A model generated the notes under the pieces. It saw only the letters and a list, made by a program, of their open reading frames with translations, did no database searches and had not been told where the DNA came from. This document shows, one piece after another, positions 7,787-17,037 of a stretch of 37,279 nt of DNA (position 1 is its first letter; each line of letters begins with the position of its first letter). The stretch is from Fidelibacterota bacterium (GTDB lineage: Bacteria > Fidelibacterota > Marinisomatia > Marinisomatales > TCS55): the NCBI GenBank assembly GCA_029938045.1, contig JAPYOT010000011.1, positions 1 to 37,279 on the forward strand, read 5' to 3'. The translations under genes were made by a program, and so were the position numbers.

Positions 7787-8347
7787 TTACTCCTGAACTT
7801 CTTCTTTTTCTTCAACTTCAACCGTTTCTTCGACTTTTTCCTCGACTGTCTCTGAAATTTCTTCTTCTACAGATTCCTTTTCAATAGACGCCTCCTCTTT
7901 AACAACCTCATCCCCTGTCTCCCCTGATTCTTCAGCGACTACTTCCTTGGTTTCTTCTTCTGGTTTTTGTTCTTCCAGTTTTTCAGAACCACTATCGGAG
8001 GATGCAACTGCTTCCTTTGATTCATCAACAATTTCATCTTCTTTTTGCACTTCCGGTCGTGTGTCTAACACAACGGTTTGATTCCGAAGAATTGGTTTTT
8101 CTAGAATCATAAATCTCTGGAATTGGTTTAAGTTTTCAACAGTTTCAGTTTCAAAATGCAATAGAATAAACGAACCGTATTTATGTTTTTGAATGGCATA
8201 AGCCAATCGTTTCTTTCCCCATAATCGGTGATTTATTATTGAAAAACCGTATTCCCCCATTTTATCCGTTACCGTCTTCATTACTTCATCAAGACGATCT
8301 TGTTCAAAGTTTGGGTTTACGATATAGAGGCTTTCGTAATATCTCAT
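7787..8347 (-). CDS. rpsF: 30S ribosomal protein S6 with long acidic C-terminal tail (bS6)
   Basis: Residues 1 to about 98 form the S6 ferredoxin-like core ([20 protein letters not shown], then [24 protein letters not shown]), which binds 16S rRNA and S18. The remaining 88 or so residues are almost purely Glu, Val, Lys, Ser and Thr and appear disordered. Total length 186 exceeds the 95-135 usual for bS6. In E. coli S6 the shorter acidic tail is extended by RimK with glutamates; whether that applies here is unknown. A good AGGAG lies six bases before the ATG. The gene follows hppA by 14 bp, and no ssb lies between rpsF and rpsR, unlike many bacteria. Confidence 0.95.
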   Translation of the reverse strand: MRYYESLYIVNPNFEQDRLDEVMKTVTDKMGEYGFSIINHRLWGKKRLAYAIQKHKYGSFILLHFETETVENLNQFQRFMILEKPILRNQTVVLDTRPEVQKEDEIVDESKEAVASSDSGSEKLEEQKPEEETKEVVAEESGETGDEVVKEEASIEKESVEEEISETVEEKVEETVEVEEKEEVQE

Positions 8348-8361
8348 AAAATACTCCTATT

Positions 8362-10509
8362 TTATTGTGCAATCAATGGTGCAATCACCAGTGAAACCAC
8401 AGACATAAGTTTAATTAAAATATTCAAGGATGGGCCAGATGTATCTTTAAATGGATCGCCGACGGTATCTCCTACAACAGCTGCTTTATGAGCATCGGAT
8501 CCTTTTCCAACCGATTGTCCATTTATTTCAACTCCTTCTTCAATCATTTTTTTCGCATTATCCCATGCGCCACCGGCATTTGATTGGAAAATAGCCATCA
8601 GCACACCTGAGACCGTCACGCCAGCCAAAAGACCGCCTAGCGTTTCAGCGCCAAAAATGAAACCAACAGCTACGGGAGAAGTAATGGCAAGAATGCCAGG
8701 AAGTACCATTTCCTTAATAGCAGATTGGGTCGAAATTTCTATACATCGTTCATGATCGGCTTTGGTTAATCCCAATTCATATATGCTTCTATCATCATCT
8801 GACCATGTGGACGCATCCCCTTTGCCCAGTACGACAAGCGCGGCTTTTAACTCCGGGATATCTCTAAATTGACGTCGGACTTCTTCAATCATAGACATGG
8901 CCGCACGACCCACAGCACCCATTGCCATGGATGAAAAAAGGAAGGGCAACATTCCACCAACAAATAATCCGGCCATAACCTGTGGATTAGAAATATCAAT
9001 ACTTTTGATTCCTGTTTGAACCATGAAAGCCGCGAATAAGGCTAAGGCCGTTAAGGCCGCAGATCCAATGGCAAATCCTTTTCCGATTGCGGCAGTCGTA
9101 TTTCCAACTGCATCAAGTTTATCGGTTCTTTCGCGAACCTCAGAAGGAAGTTCTGCCATTTCAGCAATTCCACCAGCATTATCAGAAATGGGGCCATAAG
9201 CATCTACCGCCAATTGAATACCCGTATTTGCCAGCATACCAAGTGCAGCCATTGCAATTCCATAAAGTCCTGCAAAATGATGGGCGCCCATTATAGCCGC
9301 AGCTAATATTAAAATCGGAATAGCAGTAGATTGCATCCCCACACCTAATCCGGCGATAATATTCGTAGCGGCTCCTGTGGCTGATTGATCAGTTATAGAT
9401 TTAACCGGAGACGTTCCTGTGCCTGTGTAATGTTCAGTAATCAAACCAATCCCTAAACCGGAAACAAGACCGATAACGGTGGCATAAAAAACACCCATAC
9501 TCGTAAAGGTTACACCGCCTTGAACAAAATCTGCAGGCAAAAATTCCTGAATTAAGAAGTAAATGGCTGCCACCATAATCACTGAACTGCCAAACTCCCC
9601 ACGGTTAAGGGCTTTTTGTGGATCACCGCCTTCTTTCACAGAAACCATAAAAGTGCCAATAATCGAAACGACAATGCCCGCTGCTGCTATTAATAATGGA
9701 AGCAGAACGAAGTTGAAGTCAAATCCACCCATGACTAAAACACTTGCACCGAGAACCATCGATCCAACAATAGAGCCAACATAGGATTCAAAAAGGTCCG
9801 CGCCCATACCAGCCACATCTCCCACGTTATCACCTACATTATCAGCGATTGTTGCGGGGTTTAATGGGTGATCTTCCGGTATTCCAGCTTCAACTTTCCC
9901 TACAAGATCTGCGCCAACATCCGCTGCTTTTGTATAAATACCACCACCAACACGGGCAAAAAGTGCAATAGATGATGCTCCCAGAGAAAACCCTGAGATT
10001 ACATTCAAAACTGTTTTCATGGAATCATAATCACTCCCATAATAACCCGTATAAAAAATAAATAATCCACCCAGCCCTAAAACGCCAAGGCCAACGACAC
10101 TCATTCCCATAACAGATCCGCCCGTAAAAGCCACATTCAATGCAGAAGCCAAGCTCGTTCTGGCCGCATTTGTTGTACGATTATTCGCTTTAGTGGCTAC
10201 CTTCATTCCAAGGAATCCTGCTAAACCAGAAGTAACAGCACCCACAACAAATGAGAGTGAAATTAAAGCGCTTGAATCTGCTCTGCCTGAATTTGCCAAT
10301 CCAAGAAGAACGGCAACTGCAACAACAAAAATAGCAAGAACGCGATATTCCGCTTTTAAAAAAGCCATGGCGCCATCGGCAATACTTGCACCAATAGATT
10401 TCATACGGTCGGTGCCTTCATCCTGACTGGAAATCCAGCTTGTTTTCCAGAATGAATAGATCATGGCTAATACAGCCGCACCAATTATAAAAATATAGTT
10501 AGAATTCAT
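8362..10509 (-). CDS. hppA: Membrane-bound pyrophosphatase, ion-pumping (predicted K+-dependent)
   Basis: This integral membrane enzyme couples PPi hydrolysis to H+ and/or Na+ export. The 715 residues carry about 16 transmembrane helices and the family motifs: the PPi/Mg site [15 protein letters not shown] (residues 193-207; Lys194, Asp197, Asp201, Lys205, Glu207), [11 protein letters not shown] (221-231) and [21 protein letters not shown] near the C-terminus. In [10 protein letters not shown], Ala473 and Gly476 take the positions that are usually Ala/Gly in K+-dependent and Lys/Thr in K+-independent enzymes. Whether it pumps Na+, H+ or both is not decided by what I can see, though Glu241 (LFESYVG) is the gate-region glutamate. 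The usual EDDPRNPA reads EDHPLNPA here. The gene lies between pth and rpsF. Confidence 0.95.
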   Translation of the reverse strand: MNSNYIFIIGAAVLAMIYSFWKTSWISSQDEGTDRMKSIGASIADGAMAFLKAEYRVLAIFVVAVAVLLGLANSGRADSSALISLSFVVGAVTSGLAGFLGMKVATKANNRTTNAARTSLASALNVAFTGGSVMGMSVVGLGVLGLGGLFIFYTGYYGSDYDSMKTVLNVISGFSLGASSIALFARVGGGIYTKAADVGADLVGKVEAGIPEDHPLNPATIADNVGDNVGDVAGMGADLFESYVGSIVGSMVLGASVLVMGGFDFNFVLLPLLIAAAGIVVSIIGTFMVSVKEGGDPQKALNRGEFGSSVIMVAAIYFLIQEFLPADFVQGGVTFTSMGVFYATVIGLVSGLGIGLITEHYTGTGTSPVKSITDQSATGAATNIIAGLGVGMQSTAIPILILAAAIMGAHHFAGLYGIAMAALGMLANTGIQLAVDAYGPISDNAGGIAEMAELPSEVRERTDKLDAVGNTTAAIGKGFAIGSAALTALALFAAFMVQTGIKSIDISNPQVMAGLFVGGMLPFLFSSMAMGAVGRAAMSMIEEVRRQFRDIPELKAALVVLGKGDASTWSDDDRSIYELGLTKADHERCIEISTQSAIKEMVLPGILAITSPVAVGFIFGAETLGGLLAGVTVSGVLMAIFQSNAGGAWDNAKKMIEEGVEINGQSVGKGSDAHKAAVVGDTVGDPFKDTSGPSLNILIKLMSVVSLVIAPLIAQ

Positions 10510-10528
10510 GAATTTAATGTCTCCTCAA

Positions 10529-11083
10529 TTATGAATTAAAATGATTCATGGTACGATTTAAACCATGCACTAACAGATTTTCCAAAGCATCCGCACCACG
10601 GTTAACCATGGCCTCCGCATTTGCTTTATCTTTTGATCGAAATGGTTTCAAAACAAATTTTTCCGCCGGACGCATATTTTCATCAGTCCCTATTCCCAAA
10701 CGAATCCTCGGAAACTGATCTGAGCTCAGTTGATAAATGATATTTTCCATTCCACGATGGCACCCATCTCCGCCCTTGGGTCGAATGCGAATAGTCCCCA
10801 ATGGTAAATCTACATCGTCTACTACAACATGAATATCCGATGACAAAAGATCCCAGCGATTCGCCACATCCTTTACCGCAATACCACTGAGATTCATGCC
10901 TGTGGTTGGTTTGATCATTAACACTTCCCGTCTTTGATGTTGTGCAAATACAAAGGGGCCTTTCCCCGGTTTGTAGGACAATTTTTGTCGACTGACCAAT
11001 TCATCCACCACCCAAAAGCCTGCATTATGTTTTGTATTTGCATATTGATCACCGGGATTCCCTAAGCCAATAATGGCAATCAT
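10529..11083 (-). CDS. pth: Peptidyl-tRNA hydrolase
   Basis: Pth releases tRNA from peptidyl-tRNA that has dropped off the ribosome. The 184-residue length is close to the E. coli enzyme. Key residues are present: Asn9 and His19 (IIGLGNPGDQYANTKHNAG), Asn64 (TGMNLSG) and Asp89-Asp90 (VVVDDVDLPLG). At the position of E. coli Asn114 (GHNG) this protein has Arg110 (CHRG); Lys or Arg occurs there in other bacterial Pth proteins. It overlaps the rplY stop by 4 bp (ATGA) and is followed by hppA after 19 bp. The prs-rplY-pth order is conserved in many bacteria. Confidence 0.96.
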   Translation of the reverse strand: MIAIIGLGNPGDQYANTKHNAGFWVVDELVSRQKLSYKPGKGPFVFAQHQRREVLMIKPTTGMNLSGIAVKDVANRWDLLSSDIHVVVDDVDLPLGTIRIRPKGGDGCHRGMENIIYQLSSDQFPRIRLGIGTDENMRPAEKFVLKPFRSKDKANAEAMVNRGADALENLLVHGLNRTMNHFNS

Positions 11084-11784
11084 GATTCCTTGGAGGTTTC
11101 CCCCTGATCTGCATCATCACTGGAATCTTTTTTGCTATCAGTATCTCCGTCTGCTGCTTCACCTTCAGCCTGTTCACTGTCTTCGCCCTCAACGCCTTCT
11201 TCACCCTCAACTAATTCAGGTTCGGGTTCAACTTCAGCTTTTGGCGGATTACAGGTAACAATGGTTGTATCCTCTGGGGATACTAAAGAAACATCCGCCG
11301 GCAAAACAAGATCTGCAGCTGTCATTGCACTATTTAATTCTAATGTGGATATATCTGCCATAAGATTTTCAGGTACATCCGTAGGTAAACATTCAATTTC
11401 AATGGTGCTGGTTGCTTGGGTTATAAGCCCACCTTCACTAGCGCCTATCGATTCTCCTTCCAATACAATTGGAATTGAAACAGTCATCTTTTCATCTCGA
11501 CGGACACGCATTAAATCAACATGTATCACTTCTTCGGTTACTGGATGATATTGCGCATGTTTAATCATGGTAAAAACAGTTTCTCCATTGATATCGCATT
11601 CAAACACACGCTGACCCGATTTCACTGCATGAAGGAAATCTTTTTTATCAATAGCCAGATTTTGGTTCGGTTCACCATGATAATAATAATTTGCAGGGAT
11701 TTTCCCATTTCTTCTTATTTTACGCACTGAACCTGTTCCGATTTCAGATCGTTCCTCAGTTGGGAGTTTATAGTAGGAAGCCAT
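11080..11784 (-). CDS. rplY: 50S ribosomal protein L25/general stress protein Ctc, with acidic tail (bL25)
   Basis: bL25 binds 5S rRNA. The 234-residue protein is the long CTC/TL5 form: an N-terminal L25 domain (about 5-95, GSVRKIRRNGKIPANYYYHGE), a C-terminal TL5-type beta domain (about 100-185, VLEGESIGASEGGLITQ), and then an extra acidic tail (about 187-234) rich in Glu, Asp, Gly and Ser. The tail is longer than usual and resembles the one on S6 in the same cluster. The gene lies between prs (15 bp gap) and pth (4 bp overlap), a conserved neighbourhood. Confidence 0.95.
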   Translation of the reverse strand: MASYYKLPTEERSEIGTGSVRKIRRNGKIPANYYYHGEPNQNLAIDKKDFLHAVKSGQRVFECDINGETVFTMIKHAQYHPVTEEVIHVDLMRVRRDEKMTVSIPIVLEGESIGASEGGLITQATSTIEIECLPTDVPENLMADISTLELNSAMTAADLVLPADVSLVSPEDTTIVTCNPPKAEVEPEPELVEGEEGVEGEDSEQAEGEAADGDTDSKKDSSDDADQGETSKES

Positions 11785-11799
11785 TTTTCTTACCTCTAA

Positions 11800-12744
11800 T
11801 TAAAATTCGAAAAGGGCGCTAACCGACTCACCTTCATATACTCGACGAATCGCTTCTCCAAAAACCTGCGCCACACTTACAATTTCCATATTATCTAATT
11901 TTTTATTTTCTGGGATAGATACAGTATCTGTCACAATTAATTTCTTTATTGCCGATTCTTTAATCCGTTCAATTGCCGGACCAGATAAAAGTGCATGTGT
12001 TGCGACAGCCGTCACGCTCTTTGCCCCATTATCTTTTGCCGCATTTGCTGCATTTACTGTCGTACCCGCTGTATCAATCATATCATCAATGATGAGAACA
12101 TCTTTATCTTTTAAATCTCCAATCAAGTGCATGACTTCAGCCTTATTCGGTGCATAACGGCGTTTATCAATTAATGCAAAATACATCCCTAATCTTTTTG
12201 CATATGCTTGGCTCATTCGCGCTGAACCTACATCCGGAGCCAATACAGTTGATTTTTTAGGATCAAGCCCTAAATTGTTAATTGCGTCCATTAAAACCAT
12301 TCGACTGTATAAGTGATCAAATGGTATGGTAGCAAACCCTTGAATCTGGGTCGAATGTAAATCCATGGTTATGATTCGATTGGCGCCCGTTGCAGTCATA
12401 AGATCAACCATCACCCTTGATGAAATTGGCACCCGAGGATTGTCTTTTCGATCCTGCCGGCCATACCCAAAATATGGGACTACCGCCGTCACCGTATTGG
12501 CAGATGCACGGACGGCTGCATCAATGATCAAAACCAACTCCAGTATGTTTTCTGCAGGACTATTCGTTGGTTGAATGATGAATACATCACGACCGCGGAT
12601 GTTTTCTTCAAACTTAATCCATAGCTCACCATCAGAAAAAGTTTTGATGGATAATATGCCCAGTTCTATCCCCAAAGAATCGGCAATTTTTTGAGCCAAA
12701 ACCGGATTACTCCGACCCGAAAATATTTTTAGATTTTTATCCAT
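11800..12744 (-). CDS. prs: Ribose-phosphate pyrophosphokinase (PRPP synthetase)
   Basis: Prs makes PRPP from ribose 5-phosphate and ATP for purine, pyrimidine, histidine, tryptophan and NAD synthesis. The 314 residues match class I enzymes. Motifs include FSGRSNPVLAQKIADSLG at the N-terminus, the flexible-loop region YGRQDRKD, MDLHSTQIQGF, and the PRPP-binding DVLIIDDMIDTAGTT. The start is fixed by family alignment, and it lies just 10 nt after the 3' end of tRNA-Gln with no Shine-Dalgarno sequence in that gap. Translation therefore begins either on the unprocessed tRNA-mRNA or on a very short leader. Confidence 0.97.
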   Translation of the reverse strand: MDKNLKIFSGRSNPVLAQKIADSLGIELGILSIKTFSDGELWIKFEENIRGRDVFIIQPTNSPAENILELVLIIDAAVRASANTVTAVVPYFGYGRQDRKDNPRVPISSRVMVDLMTATGANRIITMDLHSTQIQGFATIPFDHLYSRMVLMDAINNLGLDPKKSTVLAPDVGSARMSQAYAKRLGMYFALIDKRRYAPNKAEVMHLIGDLKDKDVLIIDDMIDTAGTTVNAANAAKDNGAKSVTAVATHALLSGPAIERIKESAIKKLIVTDTVSIPENKKLDNMEIVSVAQVFGEAIRRVYEGESVSALFEF

Positions 12745-12754
12745 AATGTTTCTG

Positions 12755-12825
12755 CTGGGGCGCAGGGACTCGAACCCCGACTGCCTGGACCAAAACCAGG
12801 TGTCCTACCGTTAGACGACGCCCCA
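12755..12825 (-). tRNA. tRNA-Gln (anticodon TTG)
   Basis: A complete cloverleaf folds on the minus strand: acceptor TGGGGCG/CGCCCCA, D stem GTCT/GGAC, anticodon stem CCTGG/CCAGG around the loop TTTTGGT (anticodon TTG, reading CAA and CAG), and T stem CGGGG/CCCTG with loop TTCGAGT. The length is 71 nt, the discriminator is G, and CCA is not encoded. It lies inside the cluster between ispE and prs, the same place where a tRNA-Gln is found in Pseudomonas-type genomes as I recall. Confidence 0.97.
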
Positions 12826-12866
12826 ATACTTATTTTGCATTGAGTGGTGTGATCCAAAAAGGAGGG

Positions 12867-13703
12867 TTATGTGGGGTTAGCCAGAATGGTCTGATGTGCT
12901 GGGTGGAAAAATAACTCAGCTTCTTTTGCAGAAGCGTCTTCGTCAAAAATCCCATACACAGTCGAGCCACTGCCCGACAGACTGGCAAACCGGGCGCCCA
13001 ATTCAAGCAACTTCTGCTTTATGGCACCAATCTCCGGATATGCTGGAATCACGATCCGTTCAAAATCATTCTCAAAGATCTCAAGTGAGGAATTATCCCC
13101 ACTAAAAAAGCTTGTAAAATTAGGTAAAATATTCCCTGATTTCAATTTATTTTTTATTTCTGCATATGCCCATGCTGTGTTGATAGAAATATGAGGAAGA
13201 ACCAAAAGATAAGTGCCCTTAATATGGCTTGTCAGTGACGTTAGATTATCCCCGATTCCTTCACCCAGCTGTGTACCACCTTTTATAAAAAAGGGCACAT
13301 CTGCGCCAATCGAGGTGCCAATTTTTTCTAATTCATCCACAGATAACTCAAGGTTGTATATTTTGTTTAACCCTTTTAAAACAGCGGCGCCATTGGCTGA
13401 TCCACCTCCGAGACCGGTCCCCACAGGTATGCGTTTTTCAATATAGATTGATACACCACCTAACTCAGAATATTTTATTTTTAATGCTGTGTAGGCTTTG
13501 TGACAAATATTGGATTCATCTGTTGGAACCCAATCCACATTTGACGTGAGTGTACAACCGGAGTCCGCTTTTTTAATGGTGATTGAATCCCCAAAATCCA
13601 GTTCCTGAAAAACCGTATATATATTATGGTATCCATCATTCCGTTGGGACAATATTTTAAGGCCGATATTGACTTTAGAAAATGTGGGGCAATCCAAGCC
13701 CAT
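12867..13703 (-). CDS. ispE: 4-diphosphocytidyl-2-C-methyl-D-erythritol kinase
   Basis: IspE is the ATP-dependent fourth step of the MEP isoprenoid pathway and a GHMP-superfamily kinase. The 278 residues fit the family. It has the N-terminal substrate site FSKVNIGLKILSQRNDGYHN, the GHMP ATP loop PVGTGLGGGSANGAAVLKGLN (about residues 90-110), GADVPFFI with the expected catalytic Asp, and the C-terminal SLSGSGSTVYGIF. It starts two bases after the ispF stop, so ispD, ispF and ispE form one translation-coupled unit. It is followed by tRNA-Gln and prs. Confidence 0.95.
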   Translation of the reverse strand: MGLDCPTFSKVNIGLKILSQRNDGYHNIYTVFQELDFGDSITIKKADSGCTLTSNVDWVPTDESNICHKAYTALKIKYSELGGVSIYIEKRIPVGTGLGGGSANGAAVLKGLNKIYNLELSVDELEKIGTSIGADVPFFIKGGTQLGEGIGDNLTSLTSHIKGTYLLVLPHISINTAWAYAEIKNKLKSGNILPNFTSFFSGDNSSLEIFENDFERIVIPAYPEIGAIKQKLLELGARFASLSGSGSTVYGIFDEDASAKEAELFFHPAHQTILANPT

Positions 13704-13705
13704 TT

Positions 13706-14182
13706 TTAACCTGTTGTTATTGTGGCAATGGCCTGGGCGGCGATGCCTTTGCCTTCACCAATATATCCCAGATGATCTGTTGTGGTTGCTTTTACCGAAA
13801 CAGATGATTCATCTATTTGCAGGGTATAGGCGATTTTATATTTTATTTCCGGTATAAATCCCGACAGTTTTGGTTTCTGAAGTACAATGATCGAATCAAT
13901 ATGCTTAATCTCAAATTCCGCTCCTCGTACTTTTTCTCCAGCTATATTTAAAAAGTGTAAGCTGTCCGCATCTTTCCATTGGTCATCTTCGCTGGGAAAA
14001 AGTTGACCGATATCGCCAAGATTCGCTGCTCCTAATAACGCATCCACAATGGAATGGATTAATGCATCACCATCAGAATGACCAACAGCACCTACTTCGC
14101 TAGGAATTACCACACCACCAAGAATGAGTTTTTCACCCTCGGACAATTGATGTACATCGTATCCTATGCCTGTTTTAATCAT
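13706..14182 (-). CDS. ispF: 2-C-methyl-D-erythritol 2,4-cyclodiphosphate synthase
   Basis: IspF cyclises CDP-ME 2-phosphate to MEcPP with release of CMP. The 158-residue product has the expected zinc-binding GYDVHQL (Asp9, His11 type ligands), LGGVVIPSEVGAVGHSDGDALIHSIVDALLGA with the third ligand, and the C-terminal VKATTTDHLGYIGEGKGIAAQAI. It functions as a trimer. It overlaps ispD by 8 bp. Having IspD, IspF and IspE together indicates that this organism makes isoprenoids by the MEP route; ispC, ispG and ispH are not in the window. Confidence 0.97.
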   Translation of the reverse strand: MIKTGIGYDVHQLSEGEKLILGGVVIPSEVGAVGHSDGDALIHSIVDALLGAANLGDIGQLFPSEDDQWKDADSLHFLNIAGEKVRGAEFEIKHIDSIIVLQKPKLSGFIPEIKYKIAYTLQIDESSVSVKATTTDHLGYIGEGKGIAAQAIATITTG

Positions 14183-14861
14183 GTTGTAGGTGATTATAAA
14201 TTGCTTCTGCGAACACCCAATCCTCTTTGGTGGTTATTTTAATATTCAAGGACGATCCTTCTACAAAACCCACCTGATAGCCAATTCTTTCTAATAATGA
14301 CGCTTCATCCGTCCCTTGGATATTTTCCTCCTCCGCCATTTTTAATGCTTCCTGCAATACGGATTTAGAAAAAACCTGTGGTGTTTGGGCCCGCCAGATT
14401 ATTTCTCGCTGAAGTGTTTCTAAAATTTGATTATCCATGACTTTTTTAATTGTATCCGTGGAGGGTTGTGCCACGATTACACCATCGTGTTCACTGCAGG
14501 CATTCACTGTTTTTTCAATTAATTCTTTTGTTACAAAGGGACGCACTGCATCATGAACACAAATAAGTTCCGATGAATCACTCGCTGCTTTCAGTCCGTT
14601 AAAGACTGATTTTTGTCGTGTATTCCCACCGGATACAACCGTTACCGGCTTTACTGAAATCATGGACTTGAGTTCCCGGCTCAATTGCTGTACATCATTT
14701 TTAGGCGCCACAACTACAATTTCAAAAATTAAATCAGAATCAATAAACGGCTTCAGCGTATGAAACAGTAGTGGGCGGCCACCCATAATTTTAAGCTGTT
14801 TTTTTCCGCCAAACCGTTCTCCGCTCCCTGCAGCCGGAATGACAGCTGTAATTTTCGTCAT
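14175..14861 (-). CDS. ispD: 2-C-methyl-D-erythritol 4-phosphate cytidylyltransferase
   Basis: IspD joins MEP to CTP to give CDP-ME. The 228-residue protein has the nucleotidyltransferase loop ITAVIPAAGSGERFGGKKQLK, in place of the usual GxGxRxGxxxPKQ, and then VVSGGNTRQKSVFNGL, CVHDAVRPFVT and WRAQTPQVF, all diagnostic of IspD. The final segment SSLNIKITTKEDWVFAEAIY fits the family C-terminus. It overlaps ispF by 8 bp and follows queA after a 19-bp gap. Confidence 0.96.
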   Translation of the reverse strand: MTKITAVIPAAGSGERFGGKKQLKIMGGRPLLFHTLKPFIDSDLIFEIVVVAPKNDVQQLSRELKSMISVKPVTVVSGGNTRQKSVFNGLKAASDSSELICVHDAVRPFVTKELIEKTVNACSEHDGVIVAQPSTDTIKKVMDNQILETLQREIIWRAQTPQVFSKSVLQEALKMAEEENIQGTDEASLLERIGYQVGFVEGSSLNIKITTKEDWVFAEAIYNHLQHD

Positions 14862-14880
14862 TTGTTACTCTGCTAAATAT

Positions 14881-15933
14881 TTAGATAATCAGCATGGCAT
14901 CACCATAGCTCAAGAATCGATAATCATTTTTCTTGGCTAAACGATATGCTTTCATAATTAAATCACGATTCGCAAATGCGGATGTCATCATCATTAATGT
15001 ACTTTTGGGTTGGTGAAAGTTTGTGATAATACCATCAACCATTTTAAAATCGTAGGGTGGATAAATAAATTTATCCGTCCAGCCACGCTTGGGGGACACT
15101 TGAAATCCGGAAACAGCTACTGTCTCCAACGATCTTACGGTAGATGTTCCCACTGCAATAACCCGTCTGCGCTTTTTCTTTGTTTCATTGATTGCTAACG
15201 CTGTCTTTGGATTCACTTCAAAATATTCCGAATCCATTTGGTGGCGATTTAAGTCTTCCACCTGAACAGGACGAAATGTCCCCAAGCCAATATGTAATGT
15301 AGTAAAGGCAGTTTTAGCACCCTTCTCATGAATCCGATTTATTAATCCTTCGGTGAAGTGAAGACCTGCTGTTGGCGCCGCAACCGCGCCCCGCTCTGAC
15401 GCAAAAACTGTTTGATAGCGAATTTTATCTTTGGGCTCCGATTCCCGTTTGATATAGGGCGGTAAGGGTGAAATTCCCACCCGATCAATGACATCATAAA
15501 TTTCTTCACCTTCATATTCAAATCGAACCACACGCCCACCGGAAATAGTATTGTCAATTACATCACAATATACATTTTTTGTAAACATGAGTTTATTGCC
15601 TATTCGCACTTTCCGTGCCGGGCGAACCATGACTTCCCAAAGGTCATTTTCTAATTCCCGCAACAAAAATACTTCCACTTTTGCTTCGGTTCGATCTTTG
15701 TTTGCGTAAAGTCGTGCTGGAAATACTTTCGTATTATTCAAAATGACTAAATCATTTTTTCGTAAATACTCCGGGAGGTTCGAAAATATTTTATGTTCTA
15801 TTTCACCTGTATCGCGGTGCACTACCATCATCTTGGCTAAGTCCCGGCGTTTTGCGGGGTATTGTGCAATATATTTTTCCGGCAATGGATAGTCAAAATC
15901 CGCCAGTTTCCATTTTTTCTTTTTTGGTATCAT
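14881..15933 (-). CDS. queA: S-adenosylmethionine:tRNA ribosyltransferase-isomerase
   Basis: QueA transfers and isomerises the ribosyl group of SAM onto 7-aminomethyl-7-deazaguanine in tRNA to form epoxyqueuosine. The 350-residue length is typical. Diagnostic stretches are [19 protein letters not shown] near the N-terminus, [41 protein letters not shown] and the C-terminal [17 protein letters not shown] followed by [11 protein letters not shown]. It overlaps ruvB by 4 bp. The pairing of ruvB with queA is common in bacteria. Confidence 0.97.
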   Translation of the reverse strand: MIPKKKKWKLADFDYPLPEKYIAQYPAKRRDLAKMMVVHRDTGEIEHKIFSNLPEYLRKNDLVILNNTKVFPARLYANKDRTEAKVEVFLLRELENDLWEVMVRPARKVRIGNKLMFTKNVYCDVIDNTISGGRVVRFEYEGEEIYDVIDRVGISPLPPYIKRESEPKDKIRYQTVFASERGAVAAPTAGLHFTEGLINRIHEKGAKTAFTTLHIGLGTFRPVQVEDLNRHQMDSEYFEVNPKTALAINETKKKRRRVIAVGTSTVRSLETVAVSGFQVSPKRGWTDKFIYPPYDFKMVDGIITNFHQPKSTLMMMTSAFANRDLIMKAYRLAKKNDYRFLSYGDAMLII

Positions 15934-16952
15934 TCAAATAACCTCTGTTGTTTTTTAGTAATTTTTCGCCCAAGAAGGGCATAGGCCTGTTCCTGAGCTA
16001 TGCGGCCTCTATTAGTCCGCTGGATAAAACCTTCTTTAATTAAATAAGGTTCATAGACATCTTCAATGGTTGAAGCATCTTCACTTACGGCTACGGATAA
16101 GGAATTCACACCCACCGGTCCACCGTTAAATTTATCAATCAACGCTGCCAAAATTGCGCGATCCATATCATCCAGTCCATATTCGTCAATCCCCAGTGAT
16201 TCAAGGGATGCTTTGGCAACTGTTTCATCAATTTTCCCCTGAGCTTTCACTTGGGCATAATCTCTCGTTCTTCTCAAAATTCGGTTGGCAATTCGAGGTG
16301 TTCCTCTGGATCGCCGTGCAATTTCCATGGCACCTTTATCGTCAATTTCTACTTCCAGGATTTCAGAAGAGCGAGTCACGATCTGAAATAAATCCTGGGA
16401 ATCATAATAGTCTACCCGAAGCACAACACCAAATCGATCTCGGAGTGGTGATGTGAGATTTCCCAGACGTGTGGTGGCCCCCACCAGTGTAAAGGGTTCA
16501 ATATTGAGTTGAACACTTCGAGCGCTGGGTCCCTTATCAATCATAATTTCAATCCGGTAATCTTCCATGGCAGAGTAAAGATATTCTTCCACTACGGAAT
16601 TCAAGCGGTGAATTTCATCTACAAAAAATACATCCCGAGACTGGAGGTTTGTAAGCACGCCCGCTAAGTCACCCGCCCGTTCTAAAACCGGGCCCGATGT
16701 CTGTTTAACATTTACACCTAATTCTCTGGCTATAATATTCGAAAGGGTTGTTTTTCCCAATCCGGGTGGACCAAATAAAAGAACATGGTCTAACGCTTCA
16801 TTCCTTTTTACGGCTGCCTCAATATAGAGTTTAAGACTGTCAACCACATCCTTTTGCCCAATGAATTCATCCATGGAACTTGGGCGTAGGGACTTCTCAA
16901 TAACAAGATCATCTTCAAAAGGTTGAGGGTCTGTAATATGAATTTCAGTCAT
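15930..16952 (-). CDS. ruvB: Holliday junction branch-migration ATPase RuvB
   Basis: RuvB is the hexameric AAA+ motor of RuvABC that drives branch migration of Holliday junctions. The 340 residues match the family. Visible are the N-terminal [16 protein letters not shown], Walker [11 protein letters not shown], the [10 protein letters not shown] region that contacts RuvA, Walker B FVDEIHRL, sensor 1 GATTRLG, the arginine-finger region SPLRDRFGV, and the C-terminal winged helix with [16 protein letters not shown]. ruvA and ruvC are not in the window. It is the first gene of the long minus-strand cluster; 85 bp separate it from the transketolase gene, and I see no clear terminator there. Confidence 0.97.
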   Translation of the reverse strand: MTEIHITDPQPFEDDLVIEKSLRPSSMDEFIGQKDVVDSLKLYIEAAVKRNEALDHVLLFGPPGLGKTTLSNIIARELGVNVKQTSGPVLERAGDLAGVLTNLQSRDVFFVDEIHRLNSVVEEYLYSAMEDYRIEIMIDKGPSARSVQLNIEPFTLVGATTRLGNLTSPLRDRFGVVLRVDYYDSQDLFQIVTRSSEILEVEIDDKGAMEIARRSRGTPRIANRILRRTRDYAQVKAQGKIDETVAKASLESLGIDEYGLDDMDRAILAALIDKFNGGPVGVNSLSVAVSEDASTIEDVYEPYLIKEGFIQRTNRGRIAQEQAYALLGRKITKKQQRLFE

Positions 16953-17037
16953 TTATGATCTCAAATAGAAAAAAAGCGTGCACTATCAGGGGTAGAAAGT
17001 ACAAAAATGAAGGGGGGTTCGTCAAATTTTTGCAAAT

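Noticed and set aside
11132-11548. A 138-codon Ser/Thr-rich frame on the plus strand inside rplY
   Set aside because: It is antisense to the acidic tail of L25; the Ser/Thr richness is just the complement of Glu/Asp codons.
16953-17037. A terminator between the transketolase gene and ruvB
   Set aside because: No stem with a following T run could be found on the minus strand in this 85-bp gap.
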